Below are positions 17,420-25,645 of a DNA stretch of 64,000 bases, one piece after another; within the stretch, counting starts at the first letter, position 1; each line of letters opens with the position of its first letter. Both the position numbers and the translations under genes were made by a program. Location of the stretch: positions 108,724 to 172,723 of the forward strand of contig JAJUJL010000009.1 of the NCBI GenBank assembly GCA_029265355.1. The letters are read 5' to 3'. The notes below the pieces were generated by a model that saw only the letters and a program-made list of their open reading frames with translations, did not search any database and had not been told where the DNA came from. Source of the stretch: Chloroflexota bacterium (GTDB lineage Bacteria; Chloroflexota; Anaerolineae; Anaerolineales; UBA4823).

Positions 17420-18598
17420 TTAGGCCGGCTTTACCGGACCGGATTTTTGGTAATCTGAACCTGTGGTAATCGAATTGTCGCCAAAATTTTCCAGACTGCG
17501 TGTCTTTTGGTGAAAGCGCGGCGCATGTTGCAGGATACCCTGGCGTGTGTAGAACAGGGCTGTTGGCAAGAGGGGCAGTTGGATTCTCCGGTTTAAGTGG
17601 CCGGATTCGTAAATGGCTGTCACCAGTTCGATCGTATTCCGCCCAGCCCGCCCATCAACCAGCAAAGCTTCATTACCAGCTATCGCAGCGAGGATATTGG
17701 CAATTTGACCGGCATGGGCAGTGTACTTCAACTCTGGCAGAGACTCATAGAACCGGTTTAGCTCGCGCTCGAGTTCGAAGTTGGATTCTGGAAAACCATT
17801 CTCCCTTTGTCTGGAGGCGTACACTTGCCAGGGAGCAGAGATTTGCGCTTTCTCTCCCTGAAAGACCAGCCGTTGCTCCTCCCCATGATGCACCAGAGAA
17901 GCAGTCAACTGCCCAACCGCTCCACTTTGATACAACATCACCGCGGTCGAAAAGTCTTCCACTTCAGAGTTCTCATGGTTGATATTTGTCACCACCGCCT
18001 GCAGCTCGTCTGGCATGCCCATCATCCATTGGAACAGATCAATCTGGTGGACGGCATGATTCATCGTGCAGCCCCCGCCCTCTTTTTCCCATGTGCCGCG
18101 CCACCATAAGTCGTAGTAATTACTGCCTCGCCACCAAAAGGATTCAACCTGAGCGTACAGGATGCGTCCGGCCAGCTTCGAATCGATCACCTGCTTCAGT
18201 TTCCACAAGGGGGTTTTGTAGCGATTCTGCGCCACCACACCCAGCAGCTTGCCGCTGCTGCTCGCGGCTGCCAGCATCTGGTCGCATTCCTCCAGGCAGG
18301 TAGCCATAGGTTTTTCTACCAGCACATGCTTCCCTGCTCTCAACAACGCGATGGCCGCCGCCGCATGTTCGAAGGGAGGCAAACAGACCGAAACCAGGTC
18401 GACATGGTCATTTTCGGCGATCTTTTGATAACTATCATAGATCGCGGCATCCAGGTTGTACTGCCGGGCTTTTTGACTGGCTTTCTCCGCATAGAGATCG
18501 GCCAGGGCGACAATTTTGCAGCGATCGGGAAAGTTCAAATAAGCCTGGATATGGCTGTCCGCGATAGCGCCGGTACCTGCAATCGCAACTCTGATCAT
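17420..18598 (-). CDS. Gfo/Idh/MocA-family oxidoreductase, copy 2
   Basis: 392 residues, with a standard GTGAIADSHIQAY nucleotide loop at the N terminus, EKPMATCLEECD at about 95 (catalytic Lys-Pro) and GGGCTMNHAVHQIDLFQWM in the C-terminal domain with the conserved H and D. The last about 45 residues (after RRIQLPL) are an unusual low-complexity tail. It is a cytoplasmic NAD(P)-dependent sugar or polyol dehydrogenase. AAAGGATC precedes ATG 18598. It is only distantly similar to the neighbour at 16296, so the pair may act on successive intermediates. Confidence 0.85.
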   Translation of the reverse strand: MIRVAIAGTGAIADSHIQAYLNFPDRCKIVALADLYAEKASQKARQYNLDAAIYDSYQKIAENDHVDLVSVCLPPFEHAAAAIALLRAGKHVLVEKPMATCLEECDQMLAAASSSGKLLGVVAQNRYKTPLWKLKQVIDSKLAGRILYAQVESFWWRGSNYYDLWWRGTWEKEGGGCTMNHAVHQIDLFQWMMGMPDELQAVVTNINHENSEVEDFSTAVMLYQSGAVGQLTASLVHHGEEQRLVFQGEKAQISAPWQVYASRQRENGFPESNFELERELNRFYESLPELKYTAHAGQIANILAAIAGNEALLVDGRAGRNTIELVTAIYESGHLNRRIQLPLLPTALFYTRQGILQHAPRFHQKTRSLENFGDNSITTGSDYQKSGPVKPA

Positions 18599-18623
18599 TG
18601 CCGATCCTTTCTTGGTTCGTCTA

Positions 18624-19655
18624 CTAAGAGAGCGATACGGCCGTTATCAATGCACGCACATTTTCCCAGGGCGTGCCAGGTGAGACGCCTCCCCCCGCTG
18701 ATAGCAGCCATCCGTTGCGAGTAGGGTGAGCGCGAATGCAGGCCGCTGCGCTGTCCAGCACCTGTTGAGGGGTGCCGCGCGCCAACACCTCTAACGGAGG
18801 GACATTCCCCATCAAGCATATCTTGCGCCCAACCAACTCCCGCGCTCTTCCAATATCGATCAAGTGTGAAAAATTGAATATATCCACACCCAACGACTCA
18901 AGATACGGGTAAGAAACCGGATTGCTCATATCGTTGTGGAATATTTTCAAAGTATTCGGAAATGCCGAAAAGAGCTTCTCCAGGTATGGATGCCCGAATT
19001 CCAGGTAATCTTTGGGAGAAAGAAAACCAACGATATCGTCGAGCACCAAAATACCCTCAGGTGCATGCAACACCTCGGCTTGCGCCTGGAGCCAATCGAT
19101 CGCCAGGCGAGTGGTCATCTCCAATAATCGATGGGTTTTTTCGGGCTGCAACTTCAGGTTGAGCAGGAAATCGGTCACGCCAAACAGATGCGTGGCGACT
19201 GCCAGCGGTCCACGTGCGGCTACGATCTTGACTACATAGCCTGCATCCAGGATGCGCGGTTCTAGATAGCGATACCAGTTTACGAGCATTGGCATCAATC
19301 CATCCTGGCGCGGGTTGGGTGTTTTTAGCTGTTCCACAACCTGGAAATCAGCTCCCAGGCCTTGTACCAGAGGAGTCTTATCGACAAAAGTAGAAACCCT
19401 GCAGCCAAAGCCGCTGGGTTCTGCCGCCATGCCGTACTCCAACCAAAAGCCTGGAATAAAGATGATTTCGGGAAAATCTTCAGCCACCCGGATATTGGCC
19501 TTCAGCCACACATCGGGCAGCGTCAGATAATCCAACGTAGAGTGTCCCAGGTAACCAGGTATCCAGGGGCTATCCACAATCAACGCGATGGGCAGAGAAT
19601 CCAATTCAACCCCTGCCGCGCACTTTTTGAGTGTTTCCCATTGATCAGGTCTCAT
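18624..19655 (-). CDS. Uroporphyrinogen decarboxylase-family protein lacking the zinc thiol motif, copy 1
   Basis: 343 residues with the URO-D/MtaA TIM-barrel pattern: RGPLAVATHLFG, LVLDDIVGFLSP, IFNFSH and GNVPPLEVLARGTPQQV, ending SAGGGVSPGTPWENVRA. In corrinoid methyltransferases of this family a HxC and a later Cys bind zinc; here the first position reads HND and the later one Gly-Gly, so that zinc site is absent. It therefore is not a standard methylcobamide methyltransferase. A decarboxylase-like or unknown function remains possible. It overlaps the upstream permease gene by 11 bases. Heme synthesis is unlikely, because length, motifs and context differ from HemE. Confidence 0.72.
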   Translation of the reverse strand: MRPDQWETLKKCAAGVELDSLPIALIVDSPWIPGYLGHSTLDYLTLPDVWLKANIRVAEDFPEIIFIPGFWLEYGMAAEPSGFGCRVSTFVDKTPLVQGLGADFQVVEQLKTPNPRQDGLMPMLVNWYRYLEPRILDAGYVVKIVAARGPLAVATHLFGVTDFLLNLKLQPEKTHRLLEMTTRLAIDWLQAQAEVLHAPEGILVLDDIVGFLSPKDYLEFGHPYLEKLFSAFPNTLKIFHNDMSNPVSYPYLESLGVDIFNFSHLIDIGRARELVGRKICLMGNVPPLEVLARGTPQQVLDSAAACIRAHPTRNGWLLSAGGGVSPGTPWENVRALITAVSLS

Positions 19656-20856
19656 AATTTCCTTGTAATCGGCCTAAACGTTGATACCAGAGCAAGACCC
19701 CCAATCCTGCCAGCAGTAAACCCGACAGAGGCGCCAACGGGTGATCGACCAGCATCAAACCCAGTGAGAGCATCGATCCAGGCATCCAGACCCAGACCGG
19801 GATCAGCCGCCTGGGATGGCCTTGCCTGCGCCGGTGGGATTCGACAGCCAATGGAACGATCAGCGGAGGCAGCACCGCCGCCAACAGCCGTAGCCAGGCG
19901 AGCAGCCAAAGGTCGAAGCGAGCCACTGCCAGAACCAGCCCAATCGCGCTAATGAGGATCATTCCGGGAGTTTCGGGTATCCCCACGGCAGCCTTTAGAG
20001 CCGGCGCGCCCGAGTACAGGGTGGTGAAAGTCGGCGCGATCACCGCCAAGGTAAGCAGCAAATTGGCTAAAGCCAGGCTTCCCGAGCCTGCCAATATGCC
20101 AACCAGGTCTGTAGATCCGGTGCCCATCTGCAGGTGGACGCCCGCCACGACGATGACCATCACCGGCAAACACAATAACAAAACTGATATCAGCAAATCT
20201 CGGCGGGTAGCCAGCCCAGCCGAAAAATCTGGGGCGCGTACGCTAAAGACAGAGATATAGCCGATGAAAGCAGCAACATCCGTTACCAGATGGGCTGGAT
20301 CACCCGTGGAGAGCATAACAGGTGATAGCGGCGCTGGCAGGCGGGTGGTGATCAGTAGCACCAGGATCATCACCGCAATCGTAGTCACCGCGGCCAACAG
20401 GTTCCAACTGCGCATACCTGAGACGGACAGCGCAAGAATCGGCAGGCCCAGCAGCAAAGGGCCAACAGCGGCAGGAAGTTTCAGGAGCGCACTGAAAGCC
20501 GCCCCGCCCAAGCCAACGTTGAAACCAAACCAGCCGATCATGCCAATCGCAATCAAGCCACCCAGGATGCGCTGCATTCCAGCCCCAAAATAGAGCGGCA
20601 TCAGGTGGGTAAAACTTTGACCATCACCAAGCGGCGATCTCAATCCCAGAGAGCCCTGGAACCAGAGCAAAGTGAACATTCCCGCCAGGCTAAGGAGTAT
20701 CGTGAGTAACGGCGCCTGCCCTCCGTGTCGTTGGGCTAGCCCTGCGCCCAGCAGCAGCGCTCCTGGGGCAGTGCCAACTCCCAGCCAGGCGCCTGCCACC
20801 TGGTTCCACTTCTTGGAGGCAGCTTGTCCGCTGGCTGTCTCAGCTCGTCCGTTCAC
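19645..20856 (-). CDS. Polytopic permease, NCS1 (cytosine/purine permease)-like
   Basis: 403 residues with about 12 hydrophobic segments and a SLGLRSPLGDGQSFTHLMP region, resembling CodB-type nucleobase:cation symporters of the LeuT fold. It should carry a small solute across the cytoplasmic membrane. The start is GTG 20856 preceded by AGTAGGA. It lies between a cupin gene (6 bases upstream) and a URO-D-family gene (11-base overlap) in the acid-sugar operon. Similarity to NCS1 is in overall pattern only, so substrate assignment is not justified; a nucleobase, a vitamin precursor or an organic acid are all possible. Confidence 0.62.
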   Translation of the reverse strand: MNGRAETASGQAASKKWNQVAGAWLGVGTAPGALLLGAGLAQRHGGQAPLLTILLSLAGMFTLLWFQGSLGLRSPLGDGQSFTHLMPLYFGAGMQRILGGLIAIGMIGWFGFNVGLGGAAFSALLKLPAAVGPLLLGLPILALSVSGMRSWNLLAAVTTIAVMILVLLITTRLPAPLSPVMLSTGDPAHLVTDVAAFIGYISVFSVRAPDFSAGLATRRDLLISVLLLCLPVMVIVVAGVHLQMGTGSTDLVGILAGSGSLALANLLLTLAVIAPTFTTLYSGAPALKAAVGIPETPGMILISAIGLVLAVARFDLWLLAWLRLLAAVLPPLIVPLAVESHRRRQGHPRRLIPVWVWMPGSMLSLGLMLVDHPLAPLSGLLLAGLGVLLWYQRLGRLQGNYET

Positions 20857-20862
20857 ATTTTC

Positions 20863-21210
20863 CTACTTGATATCAAACCATTCATCCTTGGGGTCGAATG
20901 GGGGTATCGCTATCAGCGCAACTCGCAGCTTTCCAACCGCCCGGTGTCGGCAGCCTGGCTGGATCATCACCGCACTCATCGGGCGAACAGGCACAAGCTC
21001 GCCATCCAACTCCAGGTAACCTTCGCCCTCCAGGATGAGGTAGATCTCGCTCAGATGCTGGTGATAATGCACCTGTGCATCCTCCTCGACATCCAGAAGA
21101 TGCACCGTCGCGATGTTATTGTCTGGAACCAGGAAAGCACGCCGGGTGAAGCCGCACGAGCAGCGCAGCGGCGCAAGCTCATCCAATTGTGCGATGCGGT
21201 AATTGGGCAT
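20863..21210 (-). CDS. Small cupin-domain protein
   Basis: 115 residues from ATG 21210; a TTG start at 21228 overlapping the previous stop codon (TTGA) is also possible. One conserved double-stranded beta-helix with the metal-binding histidine set: HYHQHLSEIYLILEG (motif 1) and PGCRHRAVG (motif 2). Single-domain cupins act as sugar isomerases, dioxygenases, or small ligand sensors. Its position after an ABC ATPase and before a permease suggests an accessory isomerase or carrier-linked role, but no specific reaction can be assigned. Confidence 0.78.
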   Translation of the reverse strand: MPNYRIAQLDELAPLRCSCGFTRRAFLVPDNNIATVHLLDVEEDAQVHYHQHLSEIYLILEGEGYLELDGELVPVRPMSAVMIQPGCRHRAVGKLRVALIAIPPFDPKDEWFDIK

Positions 21211-21224
21211 ATAACCTGCCTGTC

Positions 21225-22001
21225 TCAATCCAAAGCCAGTACACCGCTGGCCTGGAAGATCTGGCGGATGCGCCCGGTGTACTCATTGAATTTATCTGGC
21301 AGTCGATCCAGGCGGCGGGGGCGCGGCAAATCAATATCGAGAATCTCGACCACACGGCCCGGACGCGGGCTCATCACCACAACGCGATCCGCCAGGAGCA
21401 CCGCTTCAGGAATGCTATGCGTGATCAGCAGCACCGTCTTGCGTTTTTCCATCCATAAGTGCTGGATGTCCATCGAAATCTGCTCGCGGGTCAGAGCATC
21501 CAAGGCACCAAAGGGCTCGTCCATCAAGAGCAGCGGAGGATCATGCACCAGCGCCCGGCAGATCGATACACGCTGCCGCATGCCACCCGATAACTCGTAT
21601 GGCTTCTTAAACTCGAAACCTTCCAGGCCCGTTGCTTTCAACAGCTCTTTCGCCCTTGGCATATATTGCGCGCGATCAAGGCCACGAATATCGACCTGCA
21701 GCATAACATTCGAGATGACATCTCGCCAATCCAACAGCACCGAATCCTGGAAGATGATCCCCAGGTCGGTCTGAGGGCGGGTCACCTTTTTCCCACCAAT
21801 GGTAATGCTTCCGCTGGTGTAGGGTACCAGACCTGCCAGCATCTTCAAGATGGTGGTCTTGCCGCAGCCGCTCGGTCCAACGATTGCAATGAATTGGGAC
21901 TGGTGTATGTCAAAACTGACATCGTCGACTGCGAAGATCGAATCTTCTTTGGTCTGATAAACCTTCTCAAGATTTTGAATGCGAATAAATGGTTCGTTCA
22001 T
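21225..22001 (-). CDS. ABC transporter ATP-binding protein, SsuB/TauB/ThiZ-like
   Basis: 258 residues. Walker A GPSGCGKT is near 41-48, the signature LSGGMRQRVSICRAL near 137, the Walker B DEPFGALD near 160, and the H-loop ITHSIPEAV. The GMRQR form of the signature and the short C terminus are typical of nitrate/sulfonate/taurine/thiamine-precursor importers. It works with the permease at 23300 and the lipoprotein at 22135. GGAGAG precedes ATG 22001. A very stable intergenic hairpin separates it from the binding-protein gene. Confidence 0.88.
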   Translation of the reverse strand: MNEPFIRIQNLEKVYQTKEDSIFAVDDVSFDIHQSQFIAIVGPSGCGKTTILKMLAGLVPYTSGSITIGGKKVTRPQTDLGIIFQDSVLLDWRDVISNVMLQVDIRGLDRAQYMPRAKELLKATGLEGFEFKKPYELSGGMRQRVSICRALVHDPPLLLMDEPFGALDALTREQISMDIQHLWMEKRKTVLLITHSIPEAVLLADRVVVMSPRPGRVVEILDIDLPRPRRLDRLPDKFNEYTGRIRQIFQASGVLALD

Positions 22002-22074
22002 ATCTCTCCGTGCAGCACGAGTGCTTCAATTACTTCTTGTCTTCATCCAGGCGACCAAAAACTGGCGAGGTTTA

Positions 22075-22110
22075 GGGAGATTTGCGCGGAAACCCCCGCG
22101 CAAATCTCCC
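22075..22110 (-). repeat. 15-bp perfect inverted repeat between binding-protein and ATPase genes
   Basis: GGGAGATTTGCGCGG (22075-22089) and CCGCGCAAATCTCCC (22096-22110) are exact complements with a 6-base loop. On the minus-strand mRNA there is no T run after it, so it is probably not an intrinsic terminator. A hairpin at this place typically protects the 3' end of binding-protein mRNA and sets a higher protein level relative to the downstream ATPase. Confidence 0.7.
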
Positions 22111-22134
22111 CTCCCGACAAGAATCCCCAGTTTC

Positions 22135-23181
22135 TCAGGGTGTGTACGGCGGTTCTGCAATAAACTCGTTGGTGAAGAAGACGTTGATATCCTCTTCAGG
22201 CTTGAAGCCTGCATATTGCGCCAGGACATCCTGGGTTGCGATCCAATCATCCGGCGATGACCAGCCGATCGGTTTGCCCTCACTATTGGGTGTGTGGAGC
22301 AGGGTCAGCGAACCATTGATCTCTTCCAAGGAAAGGGCTTCATCGAACGCCGAAGCATACTTGGGGAAGATAGCGGCTGCTTCTTCAGGGTGCTCCAGTG
22401 TGTAGGCCCAGGCGCGCTGGGAGGCGCGTACGAACTTGCGAACGACCTCCGGATTCTGCTGAGCATAGAAATTGTTCACCACAATTGCGCTGGACAAGGT
22501 GTTCACCTGACAAATATCCACCAGTTTGTTCCAGGTCATTTCTACGCCGGTGACCTTCTGCATGCGCAGCGGTTGGTCAACGAAGTAACCCAAGAATGTA
22601 TCTGCCTGGCTTTCCAATACTGCGGTCTCTTTCGCCGCAGGGTTGGCAACCTGGATCAGATTGATCTGATCCTTGCTGATATTGTTTTTGCCCAGGCAAG
22701 CGTCCAGAATTGCCAGGCTAGCGTCACCAGCGGTGATGGCGATGCTCGACCCAGGGACCTTATCGATCGAAGTGATCAGCTTGGGATGGTCGGCGCGCTG
22801 GATGAATGACATCGGGCTGGACTGCAGCGTAACGGCCACCGCCTTTACCGGCACACCTGCGGAAACACCGCGCATCATAGTAGCAGAGTCGGCGTAACCA
22901 ATCGGGTTAGTGCCATTGCCGATCAACTTAACCACCGTGGCAGAGCCAGAGCCCTCCACGATCGTCACATCCAGGCCCTCTTCTGCATAGAAACCCTTTT
23001 CAAGTCCCAGGAAGAACGGGGCATGCTCGCCATACAGAGTCCAGTTCAGGCGGAATTCAATCTTGACATTTTCCTGTGCTTGCTCGGTAGCCTGGGGCGC
23101 GGCAGGTTGCTGGGCGCAGCCTGCAACAATCGAAACCAGCAAGGCGATAATCATCCATCGGAACAGATTGTTCTTTTTCAT
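22135..23181 (-). CDS. NMT1/THI5-type ABC substrate-binding lipoprotein
   Basis: 348 residues with a lipoprotein signal (MIIALLVSIVAGC) and a Gln/Ala/Pro linker. The fold is the periplasmic-binding type of ThiY/SsuA/RibY proteins: LNWTLYGEHAPFFLGLEKGFYAEEGLDVTIVEG, SATVVKLIGNG and GYADSATMM. ThiY binds pyrimidine precursors of thiamine, and a related RibY is reported in Chloroflexota for riboflavin. In this locus an acidic sugar derivative is also conceivable. AGGAGATGAAAGG precedes ATG 23181. The gene sits between the permease and ATPase genes of the same importer. Ligand unknown. Confidence 0.85.
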   Translation of the reverse strand: MKKNNLFRWMIIALLVSIVAGCAQQPAAPQATEQAQENVKIEFRLNWTLYGEHAPFFLGLEKGFYAEEGLDVTIVEGSGSATVVKLIGNGTNPIGYADSATMMRGVSAGVPVKAVAVTLQSSPMSFIQRADHPKLITSIDKVPGSSIAITAGDASLAILDACLGKNNISKDQINLIQVANPAAKETAVLESQADTFLGYFVDQPLRMQKVTGVEMTWNKLVDICQVNTLSSAIVVNNFYAQQNPEVVRKFVRASQRAWAYTLEHPEEAAAIFPKYASAFDEALSLEEINGSLTLLHTPNSEGKPIGWSSPDDWIATQDVLAQYAGFKPEEDINVFFTNEFIAEPPYTP

Positions 23182-23299
23182 CCTTTCATCTCCTATATAT
23201 CAAGTTGGTGATGGGTTGCACAAAATACGAGCGGATGCGAAATGAATTGCCTGCTGCCTGCACCTCCTTTCTCCTCCAGAAAAAGCCAGGAAATGCTGG

Positions 23300-24139
23300 C
23301 TACATCGTGCCATGCTCCTGCTCTCCAGCGCGGCGTGAGACATGCCAGGGAATCATGAAATGTTCCAGGATTTCAATGGCATAAAACAGGAGCAACCCGA
23401 GCGCTGTCAGAACAACGATGGTGGCGAACAGCAGAGCCGTCTGCAGGTTCGAGTTGGCAACCAACAGGATATAACCCAGCCCGCGGTCAGCGCCTACGAA
23501 TTCACCAACCACAGCGCCAACTACAGCCAGCGTTGCTGCGACCTTCAAACCACTGAACAGGTACGGCAAGCTGGTCGGTAAGCGAAACTGGGTAAAAATT
23601 TGCATGCGGGTCGCGCCCATCGAACGCGCCAGGTCGATCATCTCTAACGATACAGAGCGCAAACCAACTGCTGTATCGATCACGATTGGAAAAAACGAGA
23701 TCAAAAAAGCCACCAGCACTTTTGGCATCGTACCCACACCAAACCAGACCAAAAAGAGCGGCGCAATGGCGATCTTCGGAACAGTTTGGAAAAACAGCAG
23801 TATCGGGGTGATAAACCGATCGAAAGATGGAGACGCGGTGATGCCAATTGCCAGGGGAACACCAATCACCACCGCCAATACGTAGCCCAGGATCATCTCA
23901 TAGGCGGTGACCATTCCATTCGACTGCAACGAATCCCACTCCTCGATCAGGGTGCGAACGATCTCAGTCGGTCTGGGTAGCAGGTAGGCTGGCAGTTTAA
24001 AGAGCATGACCGCAATTTCCCAGATGATCAAAAATCCGAGAATGCCGATAAACGGCAATGCTCTTAGCCGCCACTCTTCTCTGCTATCACTTTCCTGTTT
24101 TTCTTTCCGAGCCTGTGCATGCCTCTCAGCTTGTTCCAT
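23300..24139 (-). CDS. ABC transporter permease, SsuC/ThiX-like
   Basis: 279 residues with a 25-residue charged N terminus, about six membrane segments and the EAA-type loop near 160-180 (ARSMGATRMQIFTQFRLPTSLPYLF). It belongs to the nitrate/sulfonate/taurine importer permease family and forms a homodimeric channel for the binding protein at 22135. AAAGGATC lies upstream of ATG 24139. It is 17 bases downstream of the second enolase-family gene, so it is clearly part of the sugar-acid operon. Confidence 0.87.
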   Translation of the reverse strand: MEQAERHAQARKEKQESDSREEWRLRALPFIGILGFLIIWEIAVMLFKLPAYLLPRPTEIVRTLIEEWDSLQSNGMVTAYEMILGYVLAVVIGVPLAIGITASPSFDRFITPILLFFQTVPKIAIAPLFLVWFGVGTMPKVLVAFLISFFPIVIDTAVGLRSVSLEMIDLARSMGATRMQIFTQFRLPTSLPYLFSGLKVAATLAVVGAVVGEFVGADRGLGYILLVANSNLQTALLFATIVVLTALGLLLFYAIEILEHFMIPWHVSRRAGEQEHGTM

Positions 24140-24155
24140 TGATTAGATCCTTTCT

Positions 24156-25625
24156 TCAAAATTGCGCTGTTTCTTCTTGAAGCGTTTCAAAACGCCAATC
24201 TTCTTTTGGAATGAACCATTCCTGCGGGTCGAATTCGATCCCCAAACCAAATGGCGCCCGCGTCACACTGTCCAACTTGATCATCCCGTTTGCTATCTGC
24301 AGAGCTGCAAAGCCACGCGCCTCATCCTGGTACAGGTCGGAGTGAGCTTTGCACATCATCGATTGCAAACCCGTCTGGAAACCGTTTAAACCGGCAAAAT
24401 AATGGTGTCCATTGCGTTCGACATGCCTGACGCCTAGCGTTGCCATAACGGCGAGATCTTGAAGCAGCGCGACCGGACCAATATTAACGAGATCCTCCCC
24501 GCTCAAGATCAACGTCCGCCCAGGCTGCGTGCGGCGCAAAGACTCCAACAAGCAGGCGTTGGCGATGCCTTTGAACACACCCTTACAATTCTTGTGGCTG
24601 GCTCCCTGATAGCCTAGGTGCAAAGCTACCTTGACGCTCTCGGGCAGCTCATCGGATTCATCGATGATCATCGAGGGACGGTCGGTCCACTGGCTGAAAG
24701 TAAGGCGCACATCTTCAGACAGGGCGCGGCTGCGATGGACTGGTTGCTCCACAAACAAGACGGAACGGTGCATTTTTTGCAGGTCGCGCAGCTCCCGGAA
24801 GCGGCACCAGAATTCTTTGAATAGATCAGGGTGTTCGAACTGCTCGTTGCCATCCAGGGTGACCGCGTAGCCATTGGGACATTCCTGCTCTAGAAGCGAG
24901 GCCACGCGGCGCAGCCGGTCGAGATCTGCTTCCCAGTTTCCGCTGAGCTTAATCTTGAAGTAAGACAGTCCATAGAAGCGTATTGCAGCCTGCAGAGACC
25001 TGGGTAGCCCATCTGTATGGCTTTCTGAGGCGGGCAGCTCCGAGCCTGACAGCGGATCGGATAAGCCGATGGTGTGGCGCACTGCGATGCGAGCCAGCGG
25101 TTTTTCAGGCAGTAAGCTTGCCAGGGCCTCGCTGGAAAGCGAAGGGTGCAGTTCAGAGAGCTGCAAACCAAGCGAGCCATCCCGCAGCAGCAGATGAAAA
25201 GATTTGCCTCTCCTTCGGCAAAAAGCATCGATCACAGCCCGCTCGACCAGGCTGGCGCCAAAGCCCCACAGCAGCGGTGGAACGCTGATTTGAAAAGCCC
25301 AGGCGCGCAGCGCGCTGTAAACCGATTGCCACAGGTCGAAAGGTGTCTTCTGCTGCTCGGCCTGCAACGCCGCCCTGCACGCCTCCTCAATCACATTGAG
25401 CATCTGCTCGACATCCTGCTGGTATGGGGTATTGACATCTTTGGTAAACCACTTGGGTATCAGGCTGTCGGCAGCGCAGCCGATCATCAGATGCCCATCC
25501 ACCAGGCACTCCAGGCGCAAGAACAGGTGTGGAACCGCCGTCAATTCAGCAATACCGTAGCGAAAGGGCATACGGCTGTGGATGTTTTTTATGAAAAGGT
25601 GGTAACTCATAACCTTGACGGTCAT
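24156..25625 (-). CDS. Enolase-superfamily protein (sugar acid dehydratase-like), copy 2
   Basis: 489 residues from ATG 25625, preferred over an in-frame GTG 15 bases upstream because a GGTGAG sits just before it. Catalytic residues of the muconate-lactonizing subgroup are present: KxK in FKIKLSG, metal ligands in TLDGNE, FVEQPV and IIDESDE, and the sixth-strand lysine in SHKNCKG. It shares its unusual length and the insertion between capping and barrel domains with the protein at 14827, so the two are probably paralogues in one pathway. It would dehydrate or epimerise a hydroxy-carboxylate. Substrate unknown. Confidence 0.75.
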   Translation of the reverse strand: MTVKVMSYHLFIKNIHSRMPFRYGIAELTAVPHLFLRLECLVDGHLMIGCAADSLIPKWFTKDVNTPYQQDVEQMLNVIEEACRAALQAEQQKTPFDLWQSVYSALRAWAFQISVPPLLWGFGASLVERAVIDAFCRRRGKSFHLLLRDGSLGLQLSELHPSLSSEALASLLPEKPLARIAVRHTIGLSDPLSGSELPASESHTDGLPRSLQAAIRFYGLSYFKIKLSGNWEADLDRLRRVASLLEQECPNGYAVTLDGNEQFEHPDLFKEFWCRFRELRDLQKMHRSVLFVEQPVHRSRALSEDVRLTFSQWTDRPSMIIDESDELPESVKVALHLGYQGASHKNCKGVFKGIANACLLESLRRTQPGRTLILSGEDLVNIGPVALLQDLAVMATLGVRHVERNGHHYFAGLNGFQTGLQSMMCKAHSDLYQDEARGFAALQIANGMIKLDSVTRAPFGLGIEFDPQEWFIPKEDWRFETLQEETAQF

Positions 25626-25645
25626 CTGCTCACCACGCACAGACC

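Noticed and set aside
22002..24155. TPP or FMN riboswitch controlling the ThiY/RibY-like importer
   Set aside because: No THI-box CUGAGA or RFN-box signature was seen upstream of the permease, binding-protein or ATPase genes, and the genes lie within a longer operon.
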